Of a stretch of 43,905 nucleotides of DNA, positions 1 through 8,447 are shown piece by piece. Every line of letters starts with the position of its first letter. Within the stretch, counting starts at the first letter, position 1. The notes beneath the pieces are model-generated. The model was given only the letters and a program-made list of their open reading frames with translations, ran no database searches and was not told the DNA's origin. Position numbers and translations under genes: made by a program. Origin of the DNA: Clostridiales bacterium (GTDB lineage: Bacteria; Bacillota; Clostridia; Acetivibrionales; RGIG10202); NCBI GenBank assembly GCA_017961515.1, contig JAGCXC010000079.1:1-43905 (forward strand). Reading direction: 5' to 3'.

Positions 1-150
1 TAGCATATTCTTATGTTCCTTATAGTATTCTATCTTATCCTCAAGCATTTTATTATATATAAATCTAACACAGCCAAACGTCTTTGCAAACATTGTCTTT
101 TGTGTGTTATTCGGACATATTCTAAATCTATAAGCTTTATTTATAACCAT
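1..150 (-). CDS. tnpB: TnpB (IS200/IS605 family) N-terminus, cut by the window edge
   Basis: Fifty codons are visible, from the ATG at 148-150 to the left edge, with no stop. The peptide carries NKAYRFRICPNN and FGCVRFIYNKML, the typical opening of TnpB/OrfB proteins of IS200/IS605 elements, which are RNA-guided nucleases. The catalytic RuvC residues and zinc finger would lie outside the window, so activity cannot be judged. The start is supported by an AGGAG four bases upstream and by a consensus promoter at 177-205. The gene lies downstream of rng on the same strand, with an IS-end-like hairpin between them. Confidence 0.88.
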   Translation of the reverse strand, partial: MVINKAYRFRICPNNTQKTMFAKTFGCVRFIYNKMLEDKIEYYKEHKNML

Positions 151-176
151 TTCACTCCTAAATTTCTATTGAATAA

Positions 177-205
177 ATAATACCATTTATGTCATAAAAA
201 GTCAA
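177..205 (-). promoter_or_regulatory. Sigma-A type promoter of tnpB
   Basis: On the minus strand, TTGACT (200-205) and TATTAT (177-182) are separated by exactly 17 bases, and the tnpB start codon follows 27 bases after the -10 box. The match is near consensus, so tnpB does not depend on read-through from rng. Confidence 0.75.
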
Positions 206-223
206 ATATTTTTTGCAATTCAT

Positions 224-246
224 CTCACCACCTATAGAGGTGGGAG
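224..246 (-). mobile_element. IS200/IS605-type subterminal hairpin
   Basis: CTC-CCACCT is complementary to AGGTGG-GAG, with one bulged A at 227 and an ATAG loop. Read on the minus strand it is preceded by GCAAGAATT and followed by GATGAATTG. This resembles the hairpins at IS605-family ends and at the 3' end of omega RNAs. It lies between the rng stop and the tnpB promoter and has no U-tract, so it is not an intrinsic terminator. I cannot tell whether it is the left end of this element or the right end of a neighbour. Confidence 0.6.
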
Positions 247-276
247 AATTCTTGCTAATACCTGTTAAAGAACAAT

Positions 277-1521
277 TTAATTATAAGAACCTTTTAATAT
301 CCTTCCAGAGCCATTACATAAAGGACATGAAGTTTCAAGTACGGAAGATAGTTTTTTTCTGATTTTTTTTCTAGTCATTTCAAGTAATCCAAGTTGAGTC
401 ATACCAACCACAGTGGTTTTAGTTCTGTCTTTTTTTAAAGCTTCATTCATAGCAGTAATGATACTAGCTTGGTTTTCTGGCTTGTTCATGTCAATAAAAT
501 CTACTATAATAATACCACCAATATCTCTCAGACGTAGTTGTCTAGCTATTTCTTTAACAGCCTCTAAGTTTGTTTTAAGTATAGTATCTTCGAAGTTATT
601 TTTTCCAACAAATTTACCAGTATTAACGTCTATAACAGTTAAAGTTTCTGCCTCTTCAATTAATAAATAACCACCACACTTAAGCCATACTTTTTTACTT
701 AAAGCTTTGTTTATAGAATGATCAAGATTATACAAAGATATTGAATCAGTGGAGTCAAAGTGAATTTTCCCAATTGAAGAAGGAGATATAAAATTCACAA
801 ACTCTAATATTTCCCTATAAAGATGAGAGTCGTTTACAATCAATTTATCTACGCTTGGACTAAGATAGTCTCGTAATATTTTTTTCGTTATATCCATATC
901 TGAGTAAACGCACCTAGGGACAGCACCCTTTTTAGATTTTTCTAATATATTATTCCAAAGTTTGGTCAAGAACTCTATATCAGTTGAGAAATCAAAAGAA
1001 GGATCATTATTGGCAATAGTTCTAATGATTAGACCCATATTAGATGGTTTTATTTTTTGAGCAATAGACACTAGATTTTTTTTTACTGTTTCATCTTCAA
1101 TTCGTCTTGAAATACCTATATAATCACTGTTTGGAAGTAAGACTAAGTGCCTACCAGGCAATGTAATATGCCTAGTTACGCGAGCTCCTTTTGTGCCTAG
1201 TGCTTCTTTAACTACTTGTACAAGTAGTTCTTGGCCAACCTTTAGAACATTAGATATTTTAAATTCAGAATTTGGATTCTTAGTATATAAAGAGTCAGGT
1301 AAGGCATCTTTTACGTATAAGAACGCATTTTTTTCAGCGCCAATATCAACGAAAGCAGCTTGCATACCTGGTAACACACGACATACTTTGCCTACATAAA
1401 TATTACCAACAGACTTTTGGGTATCTTTGTCTTCTATATATATTTCAGCTAAATCATTATCTTCTATTATGGCAACTCTTGTTTGATCACCATGTTTATC
1501 TATTAAAATTTTATTAGACAA
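277..1521 (-). CDS. rng: Ribonuclease G/E family endoribonuclease
   Basis: A single-strand-specific endoribonuclease of RNA processing and decay, about 414 aa and close to the usual RNase G length. An N-terminal S1-like RNA-binding segment (VGNIYVGKVCRVLPGMQAAFVDIG) is followed by the catalytic core with DVNTG and VDFID, the two metal-binding aspartates of the family. A C-terminal CPLCNGSG is the zinc-link cysteine pair. There is no long RNase E scaffold tail. A TTG at 1525-1527 is only 3 bases from GGAG, so I prefer the TTG at 1519-1521, which has 9-base spacing and gives MSNKILID, the usual family opening. In many clostridia rng precedes rplU; here an IS-like sequence follows it. Confidence 0.93.
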   Translation of the reverse strand: MSNKILIDKHGDQTRVAIIEDNDLAEIYIEDKDTQKSVGNIYVGKVCRVLPGMQAAFVDIGAEKNAFLYVKDALPDSLYTKNPNSEFKISNVLKVGQELLVQVVKEALGTKGARVTRHITLPGRHLVLLPNSDYIGISRRIEDETVKKNLVSIAQKIKPSNMGLIIRTIANNDPSFDFSTDIEFLTKLWNNILEKSKKGAVPRCVYSDMDITKKILRDYLSPSVDKLIVNDSHLYREILEFVNFISPSSIGKIHFDSTDSISLYNLDHSINKALSKKVWLKCGGYLLIEEAETLTVIDVNTGKFVGKNNFEDTILKTNLEAVKEIARQLRLRDIGGIIIVDFIDMNKPENQASIITAMNEALKKDRTKTTVVGMTQLGLLEMTRKKIRKKLSSVLETSCPLCNGSGRILKGSYN

Positions 1522-1572
1522 ATACAAATTCTCCTTTCTATTTTTTTAAAAAGAAATAAAATCTTGTGTATC

Positions 1573-1601
1573 AATATAACATATATTACGCTAGAAAGCA
1601 A
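1573..1601 (-). promoter_or_regulatory. Promoter of rng
   Basis: On the minus strand, TTGCTT (1596-1601) and TATATT (1573-1578) have 17-base spacing, about 50 bases upstream of the rng start. Confidence 0.6.
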
Positions 1602-1881
1602 ATTTTTGTAAATTTGATAATGTTGCAACACTTTTTTATATTAGGGGGTGCGTTTACTTTGAATATTATCTTCTCCATAATTTAATATTATTTTTTCAAA
1701 TAACTGTTTATTTTTCCTACTTTTCGTGTTAGTATCATTGCGACACATAATTTTATGCCTTCTTTCGATGTTTGGTTGATGCTAACATTGTATTATGGTT
1801 TTAATTATGTGGCATTTCTTTTACCCTAAAACCTGTAATTTAATTTTATCATTGGTAATAAGAAAAAAATTTAAAAAGATC
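1602..1881. other. Non-coding stretch between rng and rplS
   Basis: No gene is supported here. It holds the 48-bp repeat copy at 1624-1672 and otherwise AT-rich sequence. TTATG/ATAAT-rich segments around 1740-1810 show no convincing stem followed by a T-run. Confidence 0.5.
1624..1672 (+). repeat. 48-bp dispersed inverted repeat, copy A
   Basis: This segment matches the reverse complement of 25503-25550 over its whole length, with a single inserted C at 1631. It contains the core GGGGGTGCGTTTACTTTGAAT. Two near-identical copies about 24 kb apart, both intergenic, suggest the end of a mobile element or a small interspersed repeat. No transposase lies beside either copy. Confidence 0.8.
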
Positions 1882-1910
1882 TAGACAAAGATATTTTTGT
1901 GTGGTAGAAT
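1882..1910 (+). promoter_or_regulatory. Promoter of rplS
   Basis: TAGACA (1882-1887) and TAGAAT (1905-1910) are spaced 17 bases apart. The leader to the rplS start is about 60 bases and contains a GC-richer stretch (GGCGGTCCTC) that could be structured. Confidence 0.6.
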
Positions 1911-1976
1911 AAATTCATTCAGGCGGTCCTCTGTGAAAAATCAAGAACGTCTATAAGAAATAGGGGGAAAATACGA

Positions 1977-2336
1977 ATGGTAGATTTAATACAAGAAATT
2001 GAAAATGAGCAGCTAAAAGCTCAAGTACCACAGTTTGATATTGGTGACACTGTTAAGGTACATGAAAAGATAAAAGAGGGTAACAGGGAGAGAATTCAAA
2101 TATTCGAGGGAACTGTTATAGCTAAAAAAGGTGGAGGTGTTAGTGAGACTTTCACAGTTAGAAGAGTTTCTCAGGGAGTTGGAATAGAGAAGATATATTT
2201 GTTACACTCGCCTAAAGTTGTAAAAGTTGAAGTAGTAAGAAAGGGACGAGTAAGAAGAGCTAAGCTTAACTATTTAAGAAATAGGGTAGGAAAGGCAGCT
2301 AGAGTAAAAGAGAAACTAAATGTTAAGAAGAAATAA
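1977..2336 (+). CDS. rplS: 50S ribosomal protein L19
   Basis: L19 lies at the 30S-50S interface of the ribosome. The 119-aa product has the family core, with [23 protein letters not shown] and [16 protein letters not shown], and a basic C-terminus. An AGGGGG about 9 bases upstream supports the ATG. In most Bacillota rplS closes an rpsP-rimM-trmD operon; here it stands alone behind its own promoter and is followed by a weak hairpin. Confidence 0.97.
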   Translation: MVDLIQEIENEQLKAQVPQFDIGDTVKVHEKIKEGNRERIQIFEGTVIAKKGGGVSETFTVRRVSQGVGIEKIYLLHSPKVVKVEVVRKGRVRRAKLNYLRNRVGKAARVKEKLNVKKK

Positions 2337-2359
2337 AAGAATAGTTTTTGATAGAACGA

Positions 2360-2377
2360 GAGGGGTTTGTGCCCCTC
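2360..2377 (+). terminator. Weak hairpin after rplS
   Basis: GAGGGG and CCCCTC form a 6-bp stem with a TTTGTG loop. The tail CTGTTGTATATA is not a real T-run, so termination would be partial and the transporter gene downstream may be co-transcribed. Confidence 0.4.
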
Positions 2378-2392
2378 CTGTTGTATATATAG

Positions 2393-3589
2393 GTGGATAA
2401 AAATGACCAAGTGACAATTGCTATGGGGGGATATTTTTTGGATGGACTAGAGGAAAAATATAATGGCGCGGTATTTAAAAAAAATAGAAGCGAAGAAGTT
2501 ATAAAGACGGGAAAAGTTGCTATAAGGGTAGACTTGACTTTGACGTTATTGAAGGCTATTGTTGGATTTATGTCTGGATCGATAGCTATAATTTTGGATG
2601 CGGTTAACAATATGTCAGATCTAGCAGCGTCCATTGTTACTATAATGGGAACAAAGCTTGCTAATAAAAGCCCAGATAGGGAGCATCCGTTTGGACACGG
2701 GCGGCTAGAATATTTAAGTGCAATGATAGTGTCAGTTATGATATTGTATGTTGGAGTTATGTCACTGTGGGAGTCTATAAAAAAGGTATTTACTAAGGAT
2801 GTACCAAGTTATAATGTGCCAATGTTAATTATTGTTGCAATAGCGGTAACGGGTAAGTTTTTGTTAGGTAGATACATGAAAAGAAGAGGAGAGAAATTAA
2901 AATCATCTGTTCTTATGAATTCAGGTCAAGATTCTCTGTTAGATTCTTTGATTTCGTCGACCACATTGGTTGCGGCAATAATATTTTTAATAACAAAAGT
3001 ATCACTTGAAGCATATTTGGGTATTATTATATCTGTATTTATAGTTAAGGCAGGTATTGATATGCTTAAGGAAGCGATATATTCTATATTAGGAGAAAGA
3101 GTGGATATTGAGCTAGTTCGAGCTATAAAAGGGACAATATGCTCTTTTGAGGGGGTTTACGATGCATGTGATATGATATTTAATAATTATGGACCTAATT
3201 CTTATATGGGCGCAGTACATGTAGAAGTTCCTGATACTTATACGGTGGATGATTTAGATAGATTAACGAGAGAAATAACTGCCAGGGTATATGAAGAACA
3301 TGGTGTTGTTTTATATGCTATAGGCGCATATCCAGTAAATACTAGGGATAAAAGTGCGATAGAAACTAGAGATAATATAAATAATATGTTAAAACAGTAT
3401 AAAAATGTACTTCAGATGCATGGATTTTATTATAATGAGAAAGAAAAAGAAATACGGTTTGACATAGTAGTTAGCTTTGATGAGAAGAACAAAGATGTAT
3501 TGTACAAAGAAATATATAGTGTGTTAATAAAAAAGTATGCAGATTATAAGATAGATATAGCAATAGATACAGATTTTAGTGTGTCCTAA
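2393..3589 (+). CDS. Cation diffusion facilitator (CDF) family metal transporter
   Basis: Membrane antiporter predicted to export divalent metal ions. The 398-aa product has several hydrophobic segments in the first 220 residues, including LLKAIVGFMSGSIAIIL, LSAMIVSVMILYVGVM and VPMLIIVAIAVTG. The motif DAVNNMSDLAASIV holds the metal-site aspartates of TM2, and SPDREHPFGHGRLEYLS is the family signature. A soluble C-terminal domain of about 180 residues follows. The DxxxD-like TM2 site does not settle whether Zn, Mn or Fe is carried. The GTG start at 2393 lacks a good ribosome binding site; no better start precedes the conserved region, so the start is uncertain. It may depend on read-through from rplS. 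Confidence 0.9.
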   Translation: MDKNDQVTIAMGGYFLDGLEEKYNGAVFKKNRSEEVIKTGKVAIRVDLTLTLLKAIVGFMSGSIAIILDAVNNMSDLAASIVTIMGTKLANKSPDREHPFGHGRLEYLSAMIVSVMILYVGVMSLWESIKKVFTKDVPSYNVPMLIIVAIAVTGKFLLGRYMKRRGEKLKSSVLMNSGQDSLLDSLISSTTLVAAIIFLITKVSLEAYLGIIISVFIVKAGIDMLKEAIYSILGERVDIELVRAIKGTICSFEGVYDACDMIFNNYGPNSYMGAVHVEVPDTYTVDDLDRLTREITARVYEEHGVVLYAIGAYPVNTRDKSAIETRDNINNMLKQYKNVLQMHGFYYNEKEKEIRFDIVVSFDEKNKDVLYKEIYSVLIKKYADYKIDIAIDTDFSVS

Positions 3590-3739
3590 TTGATGCTAAA
3601 ATTAAAGGTTAAGAGGTTTTTAATTCTTTGTGAGTAGATAGTGGGAAAATAAATGTAAAGTTTTAATTATGCACAAATAAAGGTTCCATTTTTAACATAA
3701 TTTTAGTGAAAATTATGTTAAAAACAGGGAAAAAAGTAC
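3590..3739. other. AT-rich spacer upstream of the S10 promoter
   Basis: No gene is supported. TTTTTAACATAATTTTAG (3690-3707) and AAAATTATGTTAAAAA (3709-3724) form a strong imperfect inverted repeat. It could end transcription of the transporter gene (the + strand arm is not followed by a T-run) or act as an operator. Confidence 0.4.
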
Positions 3740-3768
3740 TTGCAATAAAGAGTATTGTGTAGTATAAT
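3740..3768 (+). promoter_or_regulatory. Main promoter of the S10-spc ribosomal operon
   Basis: TTGCAA (3740-3745) and a perfect TATAAT (3763-3768) are 17 bases apart. The transcript would begin near 3775, giving a long leader of about 260 nt before rpsJ. Confidence 0.8.
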
Positions 3769-3774
3769 TTTCAA

Positions 3775-4034
3775 TGTTGTGACGAGGCAGACGATGAAGT
3801 GAGAGATTGCTATCCTAGAGGTAGGTAACTTTCATGGAGAATGTCCGATTCAAGAAACCGGGCGACAAGTCACTGTGCATTTTGCATTAGTCGTATAGAA
3901 TATTATTGCCCAGGGAGACAAAAAGTCGATTTCAGACTATTTTATCGCTGGTTTTTTTTATTATACAGGTTAGGATAAGGCATAGTGTGCAGAAAATACC
4001 TTGTTGTACGTAACAAATATAAGGAGGTTTATGT
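3775..4034 (+). promoter_or_regulatory. Long structured leader of the S10 operon
   Basis: About 260 untranslated bases separate the promoter from rpsJ. Base composition is clearly richer in G and C than the flanks (for example GAAACCGGGCGACAAGTCAC), as expected of folded RNA. It contains an intrinsic-terminator-like hairpin at 3910-3959 and a small TTGTT/AACAA hairpin just before the ribosome binding site. This fits transcription attenuation, perhaps by an operon product such as L4 as known in E. coli; the ligand is inference. Confidence 0.6.
3910..3959 (+). terminator. Attenuator-like terminator in the S10 leader
   Basis: CCAG (3910-3913) pairs with CTGG (3948-3951). The inner arm AGTC (3924-3927) pairs with GACT (3935-3938), with A/T pairs between, and eight T residues follow (3952-3959). 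The position inside the leader, 75 bases before rpsJ, points to conditional termination. Confidence 0.65.
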
Positions 4035-4352
4035 ATGGCAGAAAAACAAAAAATCAGAATTAGATTAAAAGCATTTGATCATCAAGTTCTTGATCAGTCC
4101 GCAGAAAAAATTGTTGAAACTGCTAAAAGAACTGGTGCAAAAGTTTCTGGTCCTGTGCCATTGCCAACAGAGATGGAGATAATAACTATCTTAAGGGCAC
4201 CGCACAAATATAAGGATTCACGAGAGCAATTTGAGATGAGAACACACAACAGATTAATTGATATATTGCTTCCAAGACCAGAGACAGTAGATGCTCTAAT
4301 GAGATTAGATTTACCAGCAGGGGTAAATATTGAAATTAAAATTATGAATTAA
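4035..4352 (+). CDS. rpsJ: 30S ribosomal protein S10
   Basis: S10 of the 30S head; in other bacteria it also acts in NusB-dependent antitermination. The 105-aa length is normal. The family core is present: [24 protein letters not shown] and [12 protein letters not shown]. The start is set by AAGGAGG 8 bases upstream. It is the first gene of the long ribosomal operon behind the structured leader; rplC follows after 93 bases that hold another ribosome binding site but no promoter I can support. Confidence 0.98.
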   Translation: MAEKQKIRIRLKAFDHQVLDQSAEKIVETAKRTGAKVSGPVPLPTEMEIITILRAPHKYKDSREQFEMRTHNRLIDILLPRPETVDALMRLDLPAGVNIEIKIMN

Positions 4353-4445
4353 TAGCTGGCAATAAAGTGCTTTTAGATGTGAGTTATTAGCTAGCAGGTT
4401 AAGTTCATAGGAAATTATGAACCAATAATCATAGGGGGGAAATAA

Positions 4446-5084
4446 ATGAATAAGTTTTTCTTAGGAAAGAAATTGGGAATGACACAAGTTTTCGATGAGA
4501 ACGGAAATGTGATTCCTGTAACAGTTATAGAGAGTAGTCCATGTACAGTTGTTCAAGTAAAGACAGAAGAAGTGGATGGCTATTTTGCTGTTAAATTAGG
4601 ATATGAGAATATTTTAGAGAAAAAATTAAATAAGCCACAATTGGGATTATTTAAAAAGAATAAGTTAGCTCCAAAGAAATTTTTGAGAGAGTTTAGAGTT
4701 GACACAGTAGAAGGATATGAAATAGGACAAAATCTAAAAATATCTGATATGTTTAAAGATGGAGATAAGATAGATGTAACAGGCATTTCAAAAGGTAAAG
4801 GATTTCAAGGTGTAATTAAAAGATATGGTCATGCTAGAGGAAAAGAGACACATGGTTCTATGTATCATAGGAGAGTAGGATCTATGGGTGCATGTTCAAC
4901 TCCAGGTAGAGTATTCAAAGGGAAGAAATTACCAGGACATATGGGAGCAGAGAGAGTAACAGTTCAAAATTTGGCCTTGGTAAAAATAGATGAAGAAAAG
5001 AATGTTATATTAGTAAAAGGAGCAGTACCGGGACCAAAGGGTGCGTATCTTATAATAAAAGGAGCAGTTAAGGCTGGAAATTAA
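4446..5084 (+). CDS. rplC: 50S ribosomal protein L3
   Basis: L3 nucleates early 50S assembly and reaches the peptidyl transferase centre. The 212-aa product has the normal start KFFLGKKLGMTQVFDENG and the conserved loop with HGSMYHRRVGSMGACSTPGRV and GKKLPGHMG. A GGGGGGA ribosome binding site precedes the ATG. It is followed closely by rplD, 21 bases downstream. Confidence 0.98.
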   Translation: MNKFFLGKKLGMTQVFDENGNVIPVTVIESSPCTVVQVKTEEVDGYFAVKLGYENILEKKLNKPQLGLFKKNKLAPKKFLREFRVDTVEGYEIGQNLKISDMFKDGDKIDVTGISKGKGFQGVIKRYGHARGKETHGSMYHRRVGSMGACSTPGRVFKGKKLPGHMGAERVTVQNLALVKIDEEKNVILVKGAVPGPKGAYLIIKGAVKAGN

Positions 5085-5105
5085 TAATGAAGGGGGGAAT
5101 AAGGT

Positions 5106-5729
5106 ATGCCTAATATAGATGTACATAATGTAAAAGGTGAAGTTGTAGGGAAATTAGAGTTAAGTGAGAATATATTCGGAATAGAAGTAAACGAGAGTAC
5201 ATTGCATTTGGTAGTAAAAAATCAACTTGCTAACAAAAGACAAGGAACTCAATCCACTAAGACAAAGAGCGAAGTTAGTGGAGGAGGGAAAAAACCTTGG
5301 AAGCAAAAAGGTACAGGAAGGGCAAGACAAGGAAGTACACGTTCAGCACAATGGACAGGTGGCGGAATTGTACTAGGACCAAAGCCAAGAAGTTATAGAT
5401 ATACATTGCCCAAAAAGGTTAGAAGAATAGCACTGAAGTCAGCATTTGCTTCAAAGGTTAATGAGAAAGAGATGTTGGTTTTAGATGAGTTAAAGTTAGA
5501 TGAATTTAAAACAAAGAGAATGGTAGAGATATTTAATAACTTGAAGGTGGATGGAACAGCATTGCTAGTTATAGAAGGATGCGATAAAAAGGTAGTTAAT
5601 TCAGCTAGAAATATACCAGGAGTGACTGTTGCATCAGTTAATACAATAAATGTTTATGATATACTAAGACATAGAAATCTTATTATGACAAAAGATGCAG
5701 TGTCTAAGGTTGAGGAGGTGTATGCATAA
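5106..5729 (+). CDS. rplD: 50S ribosomal protein L4
   Basis: L4 lines the peptide exit tunnel and in E. coli represses its own S10 operon. The 207-aa product carries NKRQGTQSTKTKSEVSGGGK, PWKQKGTGRARQGS and GGGIVLGPKPRSY, the extended tunnel loop. The stop overlaps the rplW start by one base, which suggests coupled translation. If the upstream leader is an autoregulatory site, L4 is the first candidate ligand. Confidence 0.98.
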   Translation: MPNIDVHNVKGEVVGKLELSENIFGIEVNESTLHLVVKNQLANKRQGTQSTKTKSEVSGGGKKPWKQKGTGRARQGSTRSAQWTGGGIVLGPKPRSYRYTLPKKVRRIALKSAFASKVNEKEMLVLDELKLDEFKTKRMVEIFNNLKVDGTALLVIEGCDKKVVNSARNIPGVTVASVNTINVYDILRHRNLIMTKDAVSKVEEVYA

Positions 5730-6082
5730 TGAAAAGAGCAGAGGATATCATTATACAGCCTTATATTACAGAGAAAAGCAATTTTTTAATGAGCCAAGGT
5801 AAATACACTTTTGTAGTAGATAAGAAAGCTACTAAGATAGATGTGAAAAAAGCTGTTGAGGAGCTTTTTGGAGTTAAAGTTTTGAAAGTGAACATAATTA
5901 ACTGCAAAGGAAAGAAAAAAAGAGTAGGAGTTCACCAAGGTTACACAGCAGCGTGGAAGAAGTCAATTGTTCAAATTGCGTTGAATCCAGGAGAGGAAAG
6001 TTATTTACAAAAGGGCGGAAAGAAGGCTGCTGTAGATAAGAAATATAAAACAGAGATTGAGATATTTGGTACAGCTCAATAG
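5729..6082 (+). CDS. rplW: 50S ribosomal protein L23
   Basis: L23 sits at the tunnel exit and docks trigger factor and SRP. The 117-aa product starts with DIIIQPYITEKS and continues with YTFVVDKKATKIDVKKAVE, both family hallmarks. It is longer at the C-terminus than the usual ~95-100 aa, with a basic segment around QKGGKKAAVDKKYKTE. Its ATG overlaps the rplD stop; the ribosome binding site GAGGAGG lies inside rplD. Confidence 0.97.
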   Translation: MKRAEDIIIQPYITEKSNFLMSQGKYTFVVDKKATKIDVKKAVEELFGVKVLKVNIINCKGKKKRVGVHQGYTAAWKKSIVQIALNPGEESYLQKGGKKAAVDKKYKTEIEIFGTAQ

Positions 6083-6109
6083 AAATATTAAAAAAAGGAG
6101 TGAGAAAAA

Positions 6110-6943
6110 GTGGCAATAAAAAGTTGTAAACCGGTTACACCGGCGAGAAGATTTATGACATTCGTAAAATCTGATGAGATTACGAGAACAGAGCCAGAGA
6201 AGTCTCTTCTTAGACCATTAAAGAAAACTGGCGGAAGAAATATGCATGGAAGAATAACTGTTCGTCATCGCGGAGGCGGGAATAGAAGAAAATATAGGCT
6301 TATAGACTTTAAAAGGAATAAAGATGGAGTTCCAGCAAAAGTATTTTCTATAGAATATGATCCTAACAGAAGTGCAAATATTGCATTGCTTGTTTATAAT
6401 GACGGAGAGAAGAGATATATATTGGCTCCATTAGGGTTAAAAGTAGGAGATATAATAGAGTCAGGAGATAATGTAGATATAAGAGTAGGTAATGCATTGC
6501 CAATATCAAATATACCTGTAGGTACATTGATTCATAATATTGAGTTAAAGCCAGGCAAAGGTGGACAGATGGTTAGATCTGCAGGAAATGTTGCCCAACT
6601 TATGGCTAAAGATGAAAAGTATGCGCAAGTAAGACTTCCATCAGGAGAAGTTAGAATGGTGTTGGTGACTTGTAGAGCTACAATTGGTCAAGTTGGAAAT
6701 TTAGATCATGAGAATGTTACAATAGGAAAAGCAGGAAGAAAAAGATGGATGGGAAGAAGACCTAAGGTACGTGGTATCGTAATGAATCCAGTAGATCACC
6801 CACACGGAGGAGGAGAAGGTAAATCACCTATTGGAAGGCCTAGTCCGGTTACACCATGGGGTAAACCAACACTTGGGTATAAGACAAGAAAGAAAAATAA
6901 AAAATCAGATAAGTATATAGTGAAGAAAAGGAATAAGAAGTAG
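6110..6943 (+). CDS. rplB: 50S ribosomal protein L2
   Basis: L2 is a core 23S-binding protein needed for subunit joining and peptidyl transfer. The 277-aa product shows [37 protein letters not shown] and the conserved C-terminal [18 protein letters not shown], whose histidine lies near the catalytic centre. GTG start at 6110 with AAAGGAG 7-8 bases upstream. Confidence 0.98.
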   Translation: MAIKSCKPVTPARRFMTFVKSDEITRTEPEKSLLRPLKKTGGRNMHGRITVRHRGGGNRRKYRLIDFKRNKDGVPAKVFSIEYDPNRSANIALLVYNDGEKRYILAPLGLKVGDIIESGDNVDIRVGNALPISNIPVGTLIHNIELKPGKGGQMVRSAGNVAQLMAKDEKYAQVRLPSGEVRMVLVTCRATIGQVGNLDHENVTIGKAGRKRWMGRRPKVRGIVMNPVDHPHGGGEGKSPIGRPSPVTPWGKPTLGYKTRKKNKKSDKYIVKKRNKK

Positions 6944-6978
6944 AATAAAAAAGTTTTAAAAGGAGGGAATAAAGTTAC

Positions 6979-7263
6979 ATGAGTAGATCATTGAAAAAAG
7001 CACCATTTGTTTCAAAATCGTTGTTTGATAAAATATTAAAAATGGCAGATGACAGCGAGAAGAAAGTTATAAAAACTTGGTCAAGATCTTCAACAATATA
7101 TCCTGAAATGGTAGGCTACACAATAGCTGTTCATGATGGAAGGAAACATGTTCCGGTATATATAACAGAGGATATGATAGGTCATAAATTGGGAGAGTTT
7201 GCACCAACAAGGACTTACAAAGGACATGGTAAAAATAATGAACGTTCATCTTCGGTGAAATGA
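6979..7263 (+). CDS. rpsS: 30S ribosomal protein S19
   Basis: S19 binds 16S rRNA in the 30S head with S13. The 94-aa product has [29 protein letters not shown] and [17 protein letters not shown], all typical. An AAAGGAGGG ribosome binding site precedes the ATG. Spacing to rplV is 30 bases. Confidence 0.98.
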   Translation: MSRSLKKAPFVSKSLFDKILKMADDSEKKVIKTWSRSSTIYPEMVGYTIAVHDGRKHVPVYITEDMIGHKLGEFAPTRTYKGHGKNNERSSSVK

Positions 7264-7293
7264 TATGAATTCTAGAGAAAGGAGGAAAGTAAG

Positions 7294-7758
7294 GTGTCAG
7301 AGGAAAAAAAGAATTTAGAAGTTAGTAACGAGGTTAAGAAAAACAAAGTAGTGCATGTACCAAAATCAAAAAGATTACCAGTTCTTACTAAGAAAGAGAA
7401 AAGAGAGCAAGGTATAGGAAAAGATGAAGGAAGAGCTATAGTAAAATATATTAGAATTTCTTCAAGAAAGGCAAGAATTGTCCTTAACCTAATAAGGAAT
7501 AAAGGAATAGTAGAAGCAACAGGTATATTAAAGAATACACCAAAAGCAGCTTCACCAATTCTTTTGAAATTATTGAATTCTGCTATAGCTAATGCTGTTA
7601 ATAATAATGGACTAGATTCAGAAAGTTTATATATTGCAGAAGCCTATGCAAATCAAGGTCCAACATTGAAGAGAATTAGACCAAGAGCGCAAGGAAGGGC
7701 AAATAGAATAAATAAGAGAACAAGTCATATTACAATAGTAGTAAAAGAAAGGAAATAA
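7294..7758 (+). CDS. rplV: 50S ribosomal protein L22 with a basic N-terminal extension
   Basis: L22 stabilises 23S rRNA and forms part of the exit tunnel. The core (from about residue 48: [17 protein letters not shown]) is normal, with [19 protein letters not shown] at the tunnel hairpin. The protein is 154 aa against the usual 110-130 because about 45 lysine- and glutamate-rich residues precede the core. The GTG start at 7294 has AAAGGAGG at good spacing and no in-frame start with a better site lies nearer the core, so the extension appears real. Confidence 0.96.
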   Translation: MSEEKKNLEVSNEVKKNKVVHVPKSKRLPVLTKKEKREQGIGKDEGRAIVKYIRISSRKARIVLNLIRNKGIVEATGILKNTPKAASPILLKLLNSAIANAVNNNGLDSESLYIAEAYANQGPTLKRIRPRAQGRANRINKRTSHITIVVKERK

Positions 7759-7778
7759 TAAAAAAAGGAGGTTGAATA

Positions 7779-8447
7779 ATGGGTCAGAAGGTAAATCCAC
7801 ACGGTCTAAGAGTTGGTATAATAAAAGATTGGGACACAAAGTGGTATGCAAATAAAAAAGAGTTTAGCGAGTTTTTGGTAGAAGATTTTAAAATAAGAGA
7901 AGTACTTAAGAAGAAATTATATGTAGCAGGTATTTCAAGAATTGAGATTGAAAGAGCGGCGAATAAAGTAAAAATAAACATAAGCACTTCAAGACCAGGT
8001 ATTGTAATAGGAAAAGGTGGTGCTGGAGTAGAAGAGCTTCGTAAAATTTTAGAAAAGGTAACTAATAGAGGAATAGTTATAAATATAACAGAAGTAAAGA
8101 AGCCAGAGATGGATGCACAGTTAGTTGCAGAGAATATAGCATCTCAGTTAGAGAGAAGAATTTCATTTAGAAGAGCGATGAAACAGTGTATGTCTAAGGC
8201 AATGAAAGCTGGAGCAAAAGGAATAAAAACTTCAGTGTCAGGACGTGTAGGTGGAGCGGAGATAGCTAGAACAGAGCAATATCATGAAGGGACAATTCCA
8301 CTTCAAACTTTAAGGGCTGATATAGATTATGGTTTTGCAGAAGCAAATACTACTTATGGAAAATTAGGAGTAAAAGTTTGGATTTATAAAGGAGAAGTAC
8401 TTCCAGCTGTGAAGAGGAATGACGAAGTGGAAGGAGGTAAAAACTGA
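7779..8447 (+). CDS. rpsC: 30S ribosomal protein S3
   Basis: S3 forms the mRNA entry site and has helicase-related residues. The 222-aa product opens with [19 protein letters not shown], contains the KH-domain GxxG in [16 protein letters not shown], and a C-terminal domain with [29 protein letters not shown] precedes the ATG. Its TGA overlaps the rplP ATG by one base (TGATG). Confidence 0.98.
   Translation: MGQKVNPHGLRVGIIKDWDTKWYANKKEFSEFLVEDFKIREVLKKKLYVAGISRIEIERAANKVKINISTSRPGIVIGKGGAGVEELRKILEKVTNRGIVINITEVKKPEMDAQLVAENIASQLERRISFRRAMKQCMSKAMKAGAKGIKTSVSGRVGGAEIARTEQYHEGTIPLQTLRADIDYGFAEANTTYGKLGVKVWIYKGEVLPAVKRNDEVEGGKN

Noticed and set aside
413..670. Plus-strand frame opposite rng
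   Set aside because: It is the mirror of a clear RNase G coding region and has no ribosome binding site or recognisable product.
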